64,000 nucleotides of DNA. Source: Escherichia hormaechei_A. GTDB lineage: Bacteria; Pseudomonadota; Gammaproteobacteria; Enterobacterales; Enterobacteriaceae. This document shows positions 8,411-17,248 of the stretch, piece after piece. Both the position numbers and the translations under genes were made by a program. Below the pieces are notes generated by a model, which saw only the letters and a program-made list of their open reading frames with translations, was not told the origin of the DNA and searched no databases. Where the stretch lies: positions 1,302,001 to 1,366,000 of the forward strand of contig CP170191.1 of the NCBI GenBank assembly GCA_042434945.1, read 5' to 3'. Numbering within the stretch: position 1 is the stretch's first letter; each line of letters opens with the position of its first letter.

Positions 8411-9754
8411 CTAAATCACACCCTGTCCGATCATCGCATCGGCCACCTTCACGAACCCGGCGATATTCGCCCCGCGCACGTAGTTAGTTTGCGAGGCCTC
8501 GCCGCCGTACTCCACGCAGGCGTGATGAATATCGAGCATGATGTGGTGCAGACGGGCATCCACTTTCTCTGCCTTCCAGCCCATTCTCGCGGCGTTTTGC
8601 GCCATTTCCAGACCGGATGTTGCCACGCCGCCAGCGTTCGCCGCCTTGCCTGGCGCAAACAGCACGCCCGCGTCCAGGAACAGGTCGGTCGCTTCAATAG
8701 TGGTGGGCATATTTGCCCCTTCCGCTACCGCTTTCACGCCATTGCTAATCAGCGTCCGGGCGGCATCCACGTCCAGTTCGTTTTGCGTCGCGCACGGCAG
8801 GGCGATATCCACCGGCACGCCCCACGGCTGTTTACCTTCCAGATAGGTCAGGCCAAATTCACGGGCATAATCCGCTACCCGACCGTCACGGCTGGCTTTG
8901 ATTTCGCACAGACGCGCCAGTTTTTCTGCCGTAAAGCCAGCTTCATCCACCACGGTACCGCTGGAGTCGGAGGCGGTCACTACGCGCGCGCCAAACGCCA
9001 TCGCTTTCTCGATAGCGTACTGTGCCACATTGCCGGAGCCGGAGACCGCCACGCGCATCCCCTCGAAGCTCAGTCCGTGACGCTTAAGCATCGCTTCGGT
9101 GAAATAGACCAGACCATAACCCGTCGCTTCCGGGCGAATCAGGCTACCGCCAAACGACAGACCTTTGCCGGTAAAGACGCAGGCGCTGTTGTTGGAGAGC
9201 TTTTTCATCATCCCGGCCATAAAGCCCACTTCACGCCCCCCCACGCCGATATCCCCGGCAGGAACGTCGGTGTCCGGCCCAAGGTGGCGATAGAGCTCAG
9301 TGACCAGCGCCTGGCAGAAGCGCATCACTTCGCCTTCGCTCTTGCCTTTCGGATCGAAATCACTCCCGCCTTTACCGCCGCCCATCGGCAGGGTAGTGAG
9401 CGCATTTTTAAAGGTCTGCTCGAAGCCGAGGAATTTCAGAATCGACAGGTTCACCGAGGGGTGGAAGCGCATCCCGCCCTTAAACGGCCCAATGGCGGAG
9501 TTAAACTGCACGCGCCACGCGCGGTTGACCTGCACCTGATTGCGATCGTCCACCCACGCCACGCGGAACTGGATGACGCGCTCCGGCTCTACCAGACGTT
9601 CAAGCAGCGCCATCTGACGGTAACGCGGATTTTCCTCAAGGAAGGGCCACAGGGTGGTCATGACTTCACGAACGGCCTGGGCAAACTCGCTTTGGTGCGG
9701 GTCGCGCTGCTGAACATGGGCAAGAAAGCTTTCCAGAGAGCGTGTCTGATCCAT
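8411..9754 (-). CDS. gdhA: NADP-specific glutamate dehydrogenase
   Basis: Assimilates ammonium: 2-oxoglutarate + NH4+ + NADPH to glutamate. 447 residues, full length. The substrate-binding signature with catalytic Lys is present (LPMGGGKGGSDFDPKG near residues 123-138), as are GDIGVGGREVGFM and the dinucleotide motif SGSGNVAQ in the C-terminal Rossmann domain. Convergent with topB, separated by REP units. Diverged from K-12 at many places, and GC-richer than the E. coli-like blocks. Confidence 0.97.
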   Translation of the reverse strand: MDQTRSLESFLAHVQQRDPHQSEFAQAVREVMTTLWPFLEENPRYRQMALLERLVEPERVIQFRVAWVDDRNQVQVNRAWRVQFNSAIGPFKGGMRFHPSVNLSILKFLGFEQTFKNALTTLPMGGGKGGSDFDPKGKSEGEVMRFCQALVTELYRHLGPDTDVPAGDIGVGGREVGFMAGMMKKLSNNSACVFTGKGLSFGGSLIRPEATGYGLVYFTEAMLKRHGLSFEGMRVAVSGSGNVAQYAIEKAMAFGARVVTASDSSGTVVDEAGFTAEKLARLCEIKASRDGRVADYAREFGLTYLEGKQPWGVPVDIALPCATQNELDVDAARTLISNGVKAVAEGANMPTTIEATDLFLDAGVLFAPGKAANAGGVATSGLEMAQNAARMGWKAEKVDARLHHIMLDIHHACVEYGGEASQTNYVRGANIAGFVKVADAMIGQGVI

Positions 9755-9979
9755 AGATATAAGAACCTCTTATAATAATTTATGCGTGTGGCGTAGATGT
9801 TTTGTGTCGTTTTTTTGACTATACCACCCGCACCGCTTTGAGAGGCAAGCAGAAATTTATGCCGCAAGGGAAATTAATGACAGGGCGCGCGTCATAACCA
9901 AAAGCGATGACGAGATAAATTAAAGATCCCGTCCGGATCGACCGTTATAGATATAAACGATGCAAAGGAAATAAAGTCT

Positions 9980-10252
9980 ATGAACCGTTACGCAATGGCC
10001 GCGTTATGTTTGATGGTGTCCGCCGGGGCACAGGCTGACCGCATTCGCCCGGATGTCGAGGTCAACGTGCCGCCAGAGGTCTTTAGCGCTGGCGGCCAGC
10101 ATGCGCAGCCGTGTAATCAGTGCTGTATCTATCAGGATCAAAACTATTCCGAAGGCGCAGTGGTCAGGGCGGATGGCGTACTGTTGCAGTGCCAGCGTGA
10201 TGAACGCACCCTCAGTACAAACCCGCTGGTCTGGCGTCGCGTAAAAGAATAA
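9980..10252 (+). CDS. ynjH: DUF1496 secreted protein YnjH
   Basis: 90-residue protein of unknown function with an N-terminal signal peptide (cleavage after AGAQA, about residue 19) and a conserved Cys cluster QPCNQCCIYQDQNY in the mature part, so probably periplasmic with disulfide or metal-binding potential. AAAGGAAATAAAG precedes the ATG. Its 3' end overlaps the 3' end of nudG on the other strand by 41 bases. Confidence 0.88.
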   Translation: MNRYAMAALCLMVSAGAQADRIRPDVEVNVPPEVFSAGGQHAQPCNQCCIYQDQNYSEGAVVRADGVLLQCQRDERTLSTNPLVWRRVKE

Positions 10253-10628
10253 ACGCTTCCAGCAGCGGTTTATCCGCCGGGGCTAAAGCATACGTGAACG
10301 CGTCTTCTGGCGTGCACCATACCAGCGCCGAGTGATAATGCGCCTTCAGCTGACCGCTAAATTCAGGCACATGCCAGGCGTGGAGGTGAATCAGCCGCTG
10401 CGACACCTCCCGCTGGTGGCTTGCCACATACCGCGCGGGCACGGCTTCAATGCCGAGTTCTTCGCGCAGTTCGCGGATCAGCGCTTCCGGCTGGGTCTCA
10501 CCGGCTTCAACCTTCCCGCCCGCAAATTCCCACATTCCTGGCTGATCGGCATGTTCGGGACGCTGCGCCAGCAAAATCTTGCCCTCTTTTTCGAGGATGG
10601 CCGCAACCACATCGAGTGTTTTCAGCAT
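10212..10628 (-). CDS. nudG: Nudix pyrimidine (d)NTP pyrophosphatase NudG
   Basis: Sanitises oxidised or modified (d)CTP analogues (5-hydroxy-CTP, 8-oxo-dGTP, 2-OH-dATP). 138 residues from the ATG at 10628; a TTG codon further upstream is possible but unlikely. The Nudix box is complete: GGKVEAGETQPEALIRELREE is the region, with the REL-REE core and the following LGIE. Tail-to-tail overlap with ynjH (41 bases) as in E. coli. Confidence 0.94.
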   Translation of the reverse strand: MLKTLDVVAAILEKEGKILLAQRPEHADQPGMWEFAGGKVEAGETQPEALIRELREELGIEAVPARYVASHQREVSQRLIHLHAWHVPEFSGQLKAHYHSALVWCTPEDAFTYALAPADKPLLEAFILLRDARPAGLY

Positions 10629-10703
10629 GTTCGTCAATAATTAATAGCGAAAAACGACATATTATCGTGCCCTTCCAAAGAGTCCAGTCATCAGGAGAAT
10701 CAG

Positions 10704-11276
10704 GTGAAAGAGACATCCGCCTGGGTTGCGCCCATGGAAACCCTTCCCGTCAGCCTCAGCCCCATCGCCGCCATGCAGAAAAAACACTTCGGCGCGGTGC
10801 TGAACCCCACGCGCTGGTGGGGGCGCATGCCGCGTCTTTTCTGGCTGGTGGCGCTGTTTGTCGGCTATCTGGAGCGGCGCAAGGCGCGTTTGACGCCGGT
10901 TCTGCGATCGCTACTAATGACGCGGGTCTCGCAGATCTGCCACTGCGCATTTTGTATTGATGCCAACAGCCTGCGTCTGGCCGAGCGGAGCGGGGCGCTG
11001 GATAAAGTGCAGGCCGTCAGCGACTGGCAAAATTCCACCCTGTTCAGCGAAGAGGAGCGCGCGGCGCTGGCCTATGCGGAAGCGGTCACCGCCACGCCGC
11101 CTCAGGTGGATGAAAATATCAAAAGTCTGCTGAAGCGCCACTTTACGGAAGAGACCATCACCGAAATGACGGCTCTGATTGCCTTTCAGAATCTTTCCGC
11201 CCGCTTTAACGCCGCGCTGGATATCCCGGCTCAGGGGCTGTGCGCCACGTTTAAAGGTAAACCGCATGCTGGATAA
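10704..11276 (+). CDS. ynjA: AhpD-like carboxymuconolactone decarboxylase-family protein YnjA
   Basis: 190 residues; GTG start with a good SD (AGGAG at 10692-10696). A CMD/AhpD-like fold is indicated by the CxxC-type motif CHCAFCID followed by EERAALAYAEA, and by the conserved NLSARFNAALDIPAQGLC tail, which matches E. coli YnjA. AhpD relatives are disulfide-dependent peroxidase partners; the substrate here is unknown. In K-12 ynjA lies beside ynjB; here it sits directly upstream of ynjF, overlapping it by 11 bases, so the two are probably translated together. Confidence 0.88.
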   Translation: MKETSAWVAPMETLPVSLSPIAAMQKKHFGAVLNPTRWWGRMPRLFWLVALFVGYLERRKARLTPVLRSLLMTRVSQICHCAFCIDANSLRLAERSGALDKVQAVSDWQNSTLFSEEERAALAYAEAVTATPPQVDENIKSLLKRHFTEETITEMTALIAFQNLSARFNAALDIPAQGLCATFKGKPHAG

Positions 11277-11883
11277 ACATCTGCACCCCCGACTGAAACC
11301 CGGGTTAAATCAGCTGGCCGCCGCGCTGGATAGACCGTTTATCACGCCTGATGGCTTAACGCTCGCCGGGTTTGCGATTGGCGTGCTGGCGTTACCGTTT
11401 CTGGCGCTGGGCTGGTATCCGGCGGCGCTGATCGCCATTGTGCTGAACCGGCTGCTGGATGGTCTGGACGGCGCGCTGGCGCGTCGCCGTGGCCTGACGG
11501 ACGCGGGAGGATTTCTTGATATCGCCCTCGACTTCCTGTTCTACGCCCTGGTGCCGTTTGGCTTTGCGCTGGCCGCTCCGGCTGATAACGCGATCGCCGC
11601 CGCCTGGCTGCTGTTCGCGTTTATGGGGACGGGCAGCAGCTTCCTGGCCTTTGCCGCGCTGGCGGGGAAGCATGATATCGACAATCCCGGCTATGCGCAC
11701 AAGTCGCTTTATTACATTGGAGGATTAACGGAAGGAACGGAGACCATCGCGCTGTTTGTGCTGTGCTGCCTGTTTCCGGCGCATTTCGCGCTGTTTGCCT
11801 GGACATTTGGCGCGTTGTGCTGGCTGACCACCACAACGCGCATCTGGAGCGGTTACATCACGCTGAAATCACTTCCCCGCTAG
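11266..11883 (+). CDS. ynjF: CDP-alcohol phosphatidyltransferase family protein YnjF
   Basis: 205-residue integral membrane enzyme of the CDP-alcohol phosphotransferase class; specific alcohol unknown. The signature DGxDGxxAR...GxxxDxxxD is present as LLDGLDGALARR and GGFLDIALDF (residues ~65-90). About five to six membrane segments. Start ATG at 11266 lies inside the end of ynjA. Its stop overlaps the stop of ynjE on the opposite strand by 4 bases. Confidence 0.9.
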   Translation: MLDKHLHPRLKPGLNQLAAALDRPFITPDGLTLAGFAIGVLALPFLALGWYPAALIAIVLNRLLDGLDGALARRRGLTDAGGFLDIALDFLFYALVPFGFALAAPADNAIAAAWLLFAFMGTGSSFLAFAALAGKHDIDNPGYAHKSLYYIGGLTEGTETIALFVLCCLFPAHFALFAWTFGALCWLTTTTRIWSGYITLKSLPR

Positions 11884-13187
11884 CGTGCGCTCTCCGGGCC
11901 GCGTTCACCGGTTGCTACCGGATTTTTTGGATCGCTGCTCCATTCGTACCAGCCGCCGTCATACACGGAAACATTCTTCCAACCCATGGCGCGTGCGTAC
12001 ATAAAGGTTTCGGACGCGCGCCAGCCGGTGCCGCAGTAGAATGAAACTTGCTGCTCTGGTTTGATATTCCACGCTTTCCACATAGCGGTAATATCATCGG
12101 CGCTGCGCATGGTGCCATCCGGGTTATGAAAATCTTCCATATGCGTCGAGTCGCTACCAGCGTGTCCCCAACGTGCTCCGGCTATTTCACCTTTTGGTTT
12201 AATATAGCTGTAACCGCTGGTCGTACCGATAAATTCTGGCCACGAACGAATGCTCACCAGCGATGCATCCTGGCGATGCAGCAGTCCACGGGCCTGTTCC
12301 ATATCGAGCATCAACTGCGGTTGTGCCGGGATCTTCACGCCGAAATCCGGTTCCGCTTTCACTTTCGGTGGCGTTCCGCGCTCAACAGGCAGTCCCGCGT
12401 CGGACCAGGTTTGCCAGCCGCCATCCAGCAGGCGCACATCTTTCACGCCAGCATAAAGCATAATCTGCGCCACACGCGCTGCAGCGTATACGTCACGCCC
12501 ATACAGAATGACCGTGGTGTCATGGCGAATGCCGTGTTTTGCCAGCATCGCTTTTAGTTGTTCATCAGAAACTTTGTTCCACAGCGGTTCACTTTCCACT
12601 TCGTTGGTATCGATGTAGTCAGCGCCGGGAATATGGCTGATAAGGTAAAGCTTCGGCGCACCCCAGCCAGCCTCGATCACCTTCCACTCTCCGGCTGGTG
12701 CGGCGGTAACGGGTTTGCCCTGCTGCAACTGGCGGATCCACTGCGGATAAACCAGCTGTTCGAAATGCGCCAGACGTTGCAGACGGTCGGATTGTTGCAG
12801 GGCATCGCTCAGGGTGGAGACGTGGGTAAAGCCCGCTTTCTCCAGCCGCGTTTTGACGGTCTGGTTGTCATCATCGTTGCCATAGAGCGCAACCGGCATG
12901 TCTGGCGTAAGCCGATGTTGTTTTGCCCAGCCGCTGAGCTGTTCATCGCTCATTGCCCCAAGCCAGCTGGCAGAGAGATTAAGCGCGGCGGGTTCATGCC
13001 CGGACGTTCCGCTCAGGGTCTGCGGCCAGCCGTTATAGAACGCACTGACGCGCGTATCAATTACCGCGCCGTTTTGCGCCTGGAGCTGGTCCAGCGTGAG
13101 GGAGTGGGGCATATCAGCCGCCGTGGAGGAGAGTGAGGCGAGGCCGCAGATCAGGGCCAGCGCGGTCAGTTGAGAAACACGTTTCAT
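11880..13187 (-). CDS. ynjE: Periplasmic multidomain rhodanese YnjE (mosaic gene)
   Basis: 435 residues from ATG at 13187 with a signal peptide (MKRVSQLTALALICGL..., cleavage near SSTAA). Three rhodanese domains; the active-site Cys is in SFYCGTGWRASETF of the last one. Thiosulfate sulfurtransferase activity is expected, physiological acceptor unknown. The gene is a patchwork: residues up to about WKVIEAG (about 12690) are clearly diverged from E. coli, while everything after it to GERGP reads as the K-12 sequence I remember, without a difference I can identify; the last three residues are native again. The reading frame is intact. Lies downstream of ynjBCD on the same strand. Confidence 0.93.
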   Translation of the reverse strand: MKRVSQLTALALICGLASLSSTAADMPHSLTLDQLQAQNGAVIDTRVSAFYNGWPQTLSGTSGHEPAALNLSASWLGAMSDEQLSGWAKQHRLTPDMPVALYGNDDDNQTVKTRLEKAGFTHVSTLSDALQQSDRLQRLAHFEQLVYPQWIRQLQQGKPVTAAPAGEWKVIEAGWGAPKLYLISHIPGADYIDTNEVESEPLWNKVSDEQLKAMLAKHGIRHDTTVILYGRDVYAAARVAQIMLYAGVKDVRLLDGGWQTWSDAGLPVERGTPPKVKAEPDFGVKIPAQPQLMLDMEQARGLLHRQDASLVSIRSWPEFIGTTSGYSYIKPKGEIAGARWGHAGSDSTHMEDFHNPDGTMRSADDITAMWKAWNIKPEQQVSFYCGTGWRASETFMYARAMGWKNVSVYDGGWYEWSSDPKNPVATGERGPESAR

Positions 13188-13260
13188 CGAAAAACCTGAC
13201 GTCATTAAAAGAGGGGGGCATTGTCGTCTCTCCTGAAGCCAAAAACATTGCGTTAGCACA

Positions 13261-13881
13261 TTATTGCCAGCGAGAAATCTCAATCACCTCGCCGCCGGGC
13301 GGAATATCGTCCTCATCATGCGTGACCAGCACCACCGGGATCCTGCGCTGGCGAGTAACCTCGAATACCCACGCCCGGAATGAGGCGCGCAGCGTTTTAT
13401 CCAGTCGACTGAACGGCTCGTCGAGCAGCAATGCCTGCGGCTGGGCGAGAAGAGCGCGCAACAGGCTGACCCGGGCGCGCTCGCCGCCGGACAGGGTCGC
13501 CGGATCGCTGGCGTAGTGGTTTGCCAGCCCGGCAGTGTCCAGGGCCTGTTCTACCGCGTTGCGGCGGGCGCGCCCGACGATGTGCGCCGGCAGCGCCAGC
13601 ATCAGGTTTTGCCCCACGCTGAAGGCGTCAAACAGCAGGGCATCCTGAAACAGAATGCCGATCCCGCGCGTTTCCACGGGGAGCATATCGCAGCGGCGAT
13701 CGTTCAGCCATAGCTCGCCGTGCGCCTTAAAATCAGCGGATAACGCCCCCACCATCCAGGCGAAAAGGGTCGATTTTCCGCTCCCGGAGGGCCCCATCAG
13801 CGTGACAATCTCCCCCGCCGGGACGCGGAAGTTGACCTCACGGAAGAGTGGCGCAATGGTGAGATTTTTCACGTACAGCAT
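13261..13881 (-). CDS. ynjD: ABC transporter ATP-binding protein YnjD
   Basis: 206-residue ABC ATPase energising the YnjBC importer. Walker A GPSGSGKST, Q-loop FQDAL, signature LSGGERARV, Walker B ALLLDEPFSRLD and H-loop VTHDEDD are all present. Start ATG at 13881 overlaps the ynjC stop by one base (TAATG); the same frame continues open far upstream inside ynjC, but that part is shadow sequence. Slightly shorter at the C-terminus than K-12 YnjD. Confidence 0.93.
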   Translation of the reverse strand: MLYVKNLTIAPLFREVNFRVPAGEIVTLMGPSGSGKSTLFAWMVGALSADFKAHGELWLNDRRCDMLPVETRGIGILFQDALLFDAFSVGQNLMLALPAHIVGRARRNAVEQALDTAGLANHYASDPATLSGGERARVSLLRALLAQPQALLLDEPFSRLDKTLRASFRAWVFEVTRQRRIPVVLVTHDEDDIPPGGEVIEISRWQ

Positions 13882-15410
13882 TAACGTAATCCTTGTCTGT
13901 GACGGCCCACGAGCCGGGAGAGCAGCGCGGCAAGGGCAAATACGCTGCTGGTCAACAGCAACAGACCCAGCGCCCGGCTGGCGAGGATCGGAATGCTGCC
14001 GCCGCTGCTGAGGGCGACCGCCTCCGTCGTCAGGGTGGTGAAACGTCCCGCTCCCAGCCAGAGGGTCGGCATGTACTGGGCCATGCTCACGGAAAAGCCG
14101 GTGGCAAAGGCCAGCAGGGCCGGACGAATCATCAGGGGGCATTTCACGAACCAGAAAATTTTCGCCTGTCGCCAGCCCAGCGTTCTGGCGGTGAGGATAA
14201 GCCGGGGATCGAGCCTGCGCCAGGCCGGTTGCAGCACCAGGAGCATCCACGGGAGAACCCAGAGCATATGGCTCCACAGCACCGCAGCGTACTGGCCGTC
14301 GATGCCCAGCCACAGCGCCACGGCATATTGCCCGGACACGAGGGGCAGCGCCGGGAGGGCGAGCGGCAGCCAGACCCACACCGCGCCGCGCTGGGGTCCC
14401 CACTCAAGCCAGAGCATGAGGATGGCCAGCGCTGTCAGGCTGGACAGCAGTCCCAGTGAAAGGCTGTCGCTGACGGGGCCGATGTCGTCCCGGCGTGCCA
14501 GCATCAGCAGAACCAGCGCACAGAGCACGCCGCACAGCGGCAGTAACCCGCCCAACGTCCGTGCGGGCAGCGCAGTATGCGAAGCGCGACGAACTCCGGA
14601 GGGGTCACGCTGGGCGCGCCGCCATGCCGTCCAGAAGCCGTATCCCACCGCGGCAAGCGCCGCCAGCAGCAGGAGCAACACCAGACACAGCAGCGTTCCC
14701 TTTGTTTGCTGTTGTGCATCACCCTGGGCGAGCCACTGCCAGGCCAGTACCGCCAGCGTAGGCGGGTTGCCTGGCCCGAGCACGATCGCCACATCCACCA
14801 CGGAAAGCGACCAGGCCAGCACCGCCAGCATGACTGCGCCCAGCGCGGGGGCGATTGCCGGGAGGACGAGCCAGTTGAGCGCCTGCATTCGTCCGTAGCC
14901 GAAGGTATGCAGGACAATTTTCTGCTGTGCGAGGCGCTTTTCAGGCAGCGCGGCGTAGATTGCCCACAGAACAAACGCGCTCTCTTTGACCGAAAGCGTC
15001 AGGCCAAGCCCGATACCGTAGCGGTCAAGCTGCGGCGAACAGACCGTACAGATCCGGTAAAACTGGCCGCCTTCCGCAAACAGCAGCAGCGCGCTGGTGG
15101 CGAAGGCGACGTGCGGCACGGCTAACAGCCACGGCAGACGGGTGCTCAGGCGCTGCCAGCCTTCACCCGGCCAGAGAAGCGCAAGCAGGGTCAGGGCGAT
15201 AAACAGTGAGCCCAGCGTCGCGATAAGCGTGGAAACCAGCGTGGCGGCCAGCGCCTGCGGCAGCTGCGGGTCGGCAAACAGCGTCGCCCAGTTGCCGGGA
15301 GAAAACGCCGGGGCCAGCAGCATGCCGCTGGCGGGAAGCAGTGGCAGATAGATGACCGCCATTGCCGCCCAGACCAGCCCGCTTAGCGGGTTCCGTAGCG
15401 GCGAAGCCAT
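13881..15410 (-). CDS. ynjC: ABC transporter permease YnjC (double permease)
   Basis: 509 residues, hydrophobic with roughly twelve predicted membrane segments in two halves, each resembling a binding-protein-dependent permease domain (thiamine/iron-type, ThiP-like). Substrate unknown; the thiamine-like architecture is only a hint. Start overlaps the end of ynjB by 28 bases and stop overlaps ynjD by one base, so the three genes are tightly coupled. Confidence 0.92.
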   Translation of the reverse strand: MASPLRNPLSGLVWAAMAVIYLPLLPASGMLLAPAFSPGNWATLFADPQLPQALAATLVSTLIATLGSLFIALTLLALLWPGEGWQRLSTRLPWLLAVPHVAFATSALLLFAEGGQFYRICTVCSPQLDRYGIGLGLTLSVKESAFVLWAIYAALPEKRLAQQKIVLHTFGYGRMQALNWLVLPAIAPALGAVMLAVLAWSLSVVDVAIVLGPGNPPTLAVLAWQWLAQGDAQQQTKGTLLCLVLLLLLAALAAVGYGFWTAWRRAQRDPSGVRRASHTALPARTLGGLLPLCGVLCALVLLMLARRDDIGPVSDSLSLGLLSSLTALAILMLWLEWGPQRGAVWVWLPLALPALPLVSGQYAVALWLGIDGQYAAVLWSHMLWVLPWMLLVLQPAWRRLDPRLILTARTLGWRQAKIFWFVKCPLMIRPALLAFATGFSVSMAQYMPTLWLGAGRFTTLTTEAVALSSGGSIPILASRALGLLLLTSSVFALAALLSRLVGRHRQGLR

Positions 15411-16552
15411 TCCTGCTCCAGGGCGTTAACCCAGGCGGCGTGAGGTTCGGGAAGTACATCAGGCGTGCCTGAGGGGGTAAAGGCGCGAAGCTGTTTTGCC
15501 GCTTTCGCAGGCAGTTTTTCGCCATCCAGCACGCTCGGGTCACCCCAGACGGCAGGATTAGCTTTGCGGATCTGCGCCTGCGGTGACAGCAGGAAATTCG
15601 CCACCACCTTCGCGCCTGCGCTCGCGCTGGCGTTTGCCGGGATAGCGACAAAATGGACGTTGCCGATCATGCCTTTGAGAAAGCCGAAACTGTAGCTGTC
15701 GGCAGGCAGTTCACCGCTCGCCACCTTTTGCATCGCATGGGCGGGGTTAAAGGTGAGCGACAGGTTCAGGCTGCCGCTGGCCAGCAGCGTATCCATGCGC
15801 GCAGGCGACGGAGGAAAATCGTTCCCTTCGCGCCACAGCAGGGGGTGCAGCGTATCAAGGTAATCCCACAGCGGCGCGGTGACCTGCGCAAAGGTTCTGT
15901 CTGGCGCGTTTTTTAACGCCTCCGGATGGGCGGTCAGCGCCAGCAGTAGCTGCTCAAGAAACGCCGTGCCGGTAAAATCCGGCGGTCGCGGATAGCTCAC
16001 CTTGCCAGGGTGCTGTCGGGCGTATACCAGCAGCGCGTGGGGATCTGCCGGTGGTGTCGGCGTACTCGCTTTACGGGCGATAAAGGTTAATTGCGCGCCG
16101 CCCCACGGGGATTCTGCCCCATCGGTCGGGATGGCAAAATCTTCCGTTACCGGTTTACGGGTATCGACGTAGCGCCAGTTGGGCAGGGTTTGCGCCCAGC
16201 CGGTGAGCAGCAGGTTTGCCGCTTTCAGGTTGCGGAAGTTTTCCCCGTTTACCCAGAGCAGATCCACCGACCCGTTACTGCTACGTCCTGCGGCATGTTC
16301 CGTCTGGATCCGCTTCACCGCGTCGGCGGCATCGGCCAGATGAACGATCTTCAGGTTGATGGCGTAGTGCGTTTTCATCTCGCCGCTTACCCAGTCGAGG
16401 TAGCGGTTAACGGCCTCGTCACCGCCCCAGGCGTTAAACCAGACGGTCTGCCCGGTGGCCTGTTGCTGAATGGATTGCCAGCTCTCTGCGGCGAAGGCAG
16501 AGGTTGCCAGCAGCAGACTCGTCAGAAACGCGCAAAAACGCACCCGGCGCAT
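15383..16552 (-). CDS. ynjB: Periplasmic solute-binding protein YnjB
   Basis: 389 residues with a clear signal peptide (CAFLTSLLLATSAFA, cleavage about residue 21). Extracellular solute-binding fold with WFNAWGGDEAVNRYLDW near the mature N-terminus, typical of the YnjB family. Captures the unknown ligand for YnjC/YnjD. Preceded by 6 bases after the TVP38-type gene on the same strand, so likely one transcript from xthA or from that gene through ynjD. Confidence 0.92.
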   Translation of the reverse strand: MRRVRFCAFLTSLLLATSAFAAESWQSIQQQATGQTVWFNAWGGDEAVNRYLDWVSGEMKTHYAINLKIVHLADAADAVKRIQTEHAAGRSSNGSVDLLWVNGENFRNLKAANLLLTGWAQTLPNWRYVDTRKPVTEDFAIPTDGAESPWGGAQLTFIARKASTPTPPADPHALLVYARQHPGKVSYPRPPDFTGTAFLEQLLLALTAHPEALKNAPDRTFAQVTAPLWDYLDTLHPLLWREGNDFPPSPARMDTLLASGSLNLSLTFNPAHAMQKVASGELPADSYSFGFLKGMIGNVHFVAIPANASASAGAKVVANFLLSPQAQIRKANPAVWGDPSVLDGEKLPAKAAKQLRAFTPSGTPDVLPEPHAAWVNALEQEWLRRYGTR

Positions 16553-16558
16553 AATGCC

Positions 16559-17242
16559 TCACTTTTTAATCGAAGGGATGTAACGGGAAAACAGCCAGCG
16601 AGTGACCAGCGGTAATAACCCTAATAGTGTAAAGGCGAACAGCAGTCCCGGCGACAGAATATCGCGCAGCGCGGTGAGTTTCCCCAGCTCGCGTCCGGCG
16701 TTCAGATAAATGACGGTGGCAGGTAGCATTGCAAGCTGGCTGACCCACCAGTAGTGACGCACCCTGAGACGGGTTAGCCCCATCAGCAAATTGACCAGAA
16801 AGAACGGGAACAACGGCATCAGGCGCAGGGCAAAAAGGTAGCGTGCGCCGTCGCGATCCATCCCCGCATCTATCGTGCTCATCTGTGCGGCAAAGCGCCG
16901 TTGCACCCAGTCGCGCAGCAGATAACGGCTGACGAGCATGGCAAGCGTGGCGCCGAGCGTCGAGGCAAATGACACCAACAGCGTCGCCTCCCACAGGCTG
17001 AAAAGCGCCCCGCCGAGCAGCGTCAGAAGCGCGGCTCCGGGGATCGACAGCGCGCAGAGCAGAACGTAAACCGCAAAATAGACTAGCGCGCTCTGAAGAG
17101 GCGCCTGCTCCACACGATCGAGCAACGTTTGCTGGTGCATTTTTAGCGTGTCGAGGGAGAGTATGCCTGGAGGAAGCAAAACAACGGTCAAAACAAATGC
17201 GCCCAGAAGGGCGCACAGGAGACTGATTTTTTTAATATTCAC
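16559..17242 (-). CDS. TVP38/TMEM64 (VTT-domain) membrane protein
   Basis: 227 residues with about five to six membrane segments. The VTT/SNARE-associated core is visible: LCALSIPGAALLTLLGGALF, then RYLFALRLMPLFPFFLVNLLMGLT. Such proteins (YdjX/YdjZ, DedA relatives) are linked to lipid scrambling or transport. Sits exactly where E. coli has the ydjX-ydjY-ydjZ cluster between xthA and ynjB; only one member remains here. Whether it is the YdjX or the YdjZ orthologue cannot be decided by eye. Confidence 0.85.
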   Translation of the reverse strand: MNIKKISLLCALLGAFVLTVVLLPPGILSLDTLKMHQQTLLDRVEQAPLQSALVYFAVYVLLCALSIPGAALLTLLGGALFSLWEATLLVSFASTLGATLAMLVSRYLLRDWVQRRFAAQMSTIDAGMDRDGARYLFALRLMPLFPFFLVNLLMGLTRLRVRHYWWVSQLAMLPATVIYLNAGRELGKLTALRDILSPGLLFAFTLLGLLPLVTRWLFSRYIPSIKK

Positions 17243-17248
17243 TGAAGT

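Noticed and set aside
8489..9775. 428-residue open frame antisense to gdhA
   Set aside because: Shadow of gdhA in the opposite strand; no domain motif and no SD.
13882..14403. N-terminal extension of ynjD to 380 residues
   Set aside because: The extra part lies inside ynjC in another frame and is of Arg/Pro/Ala-rich shadow composition; the ABC domain begins at the TAATG junction at 13881.
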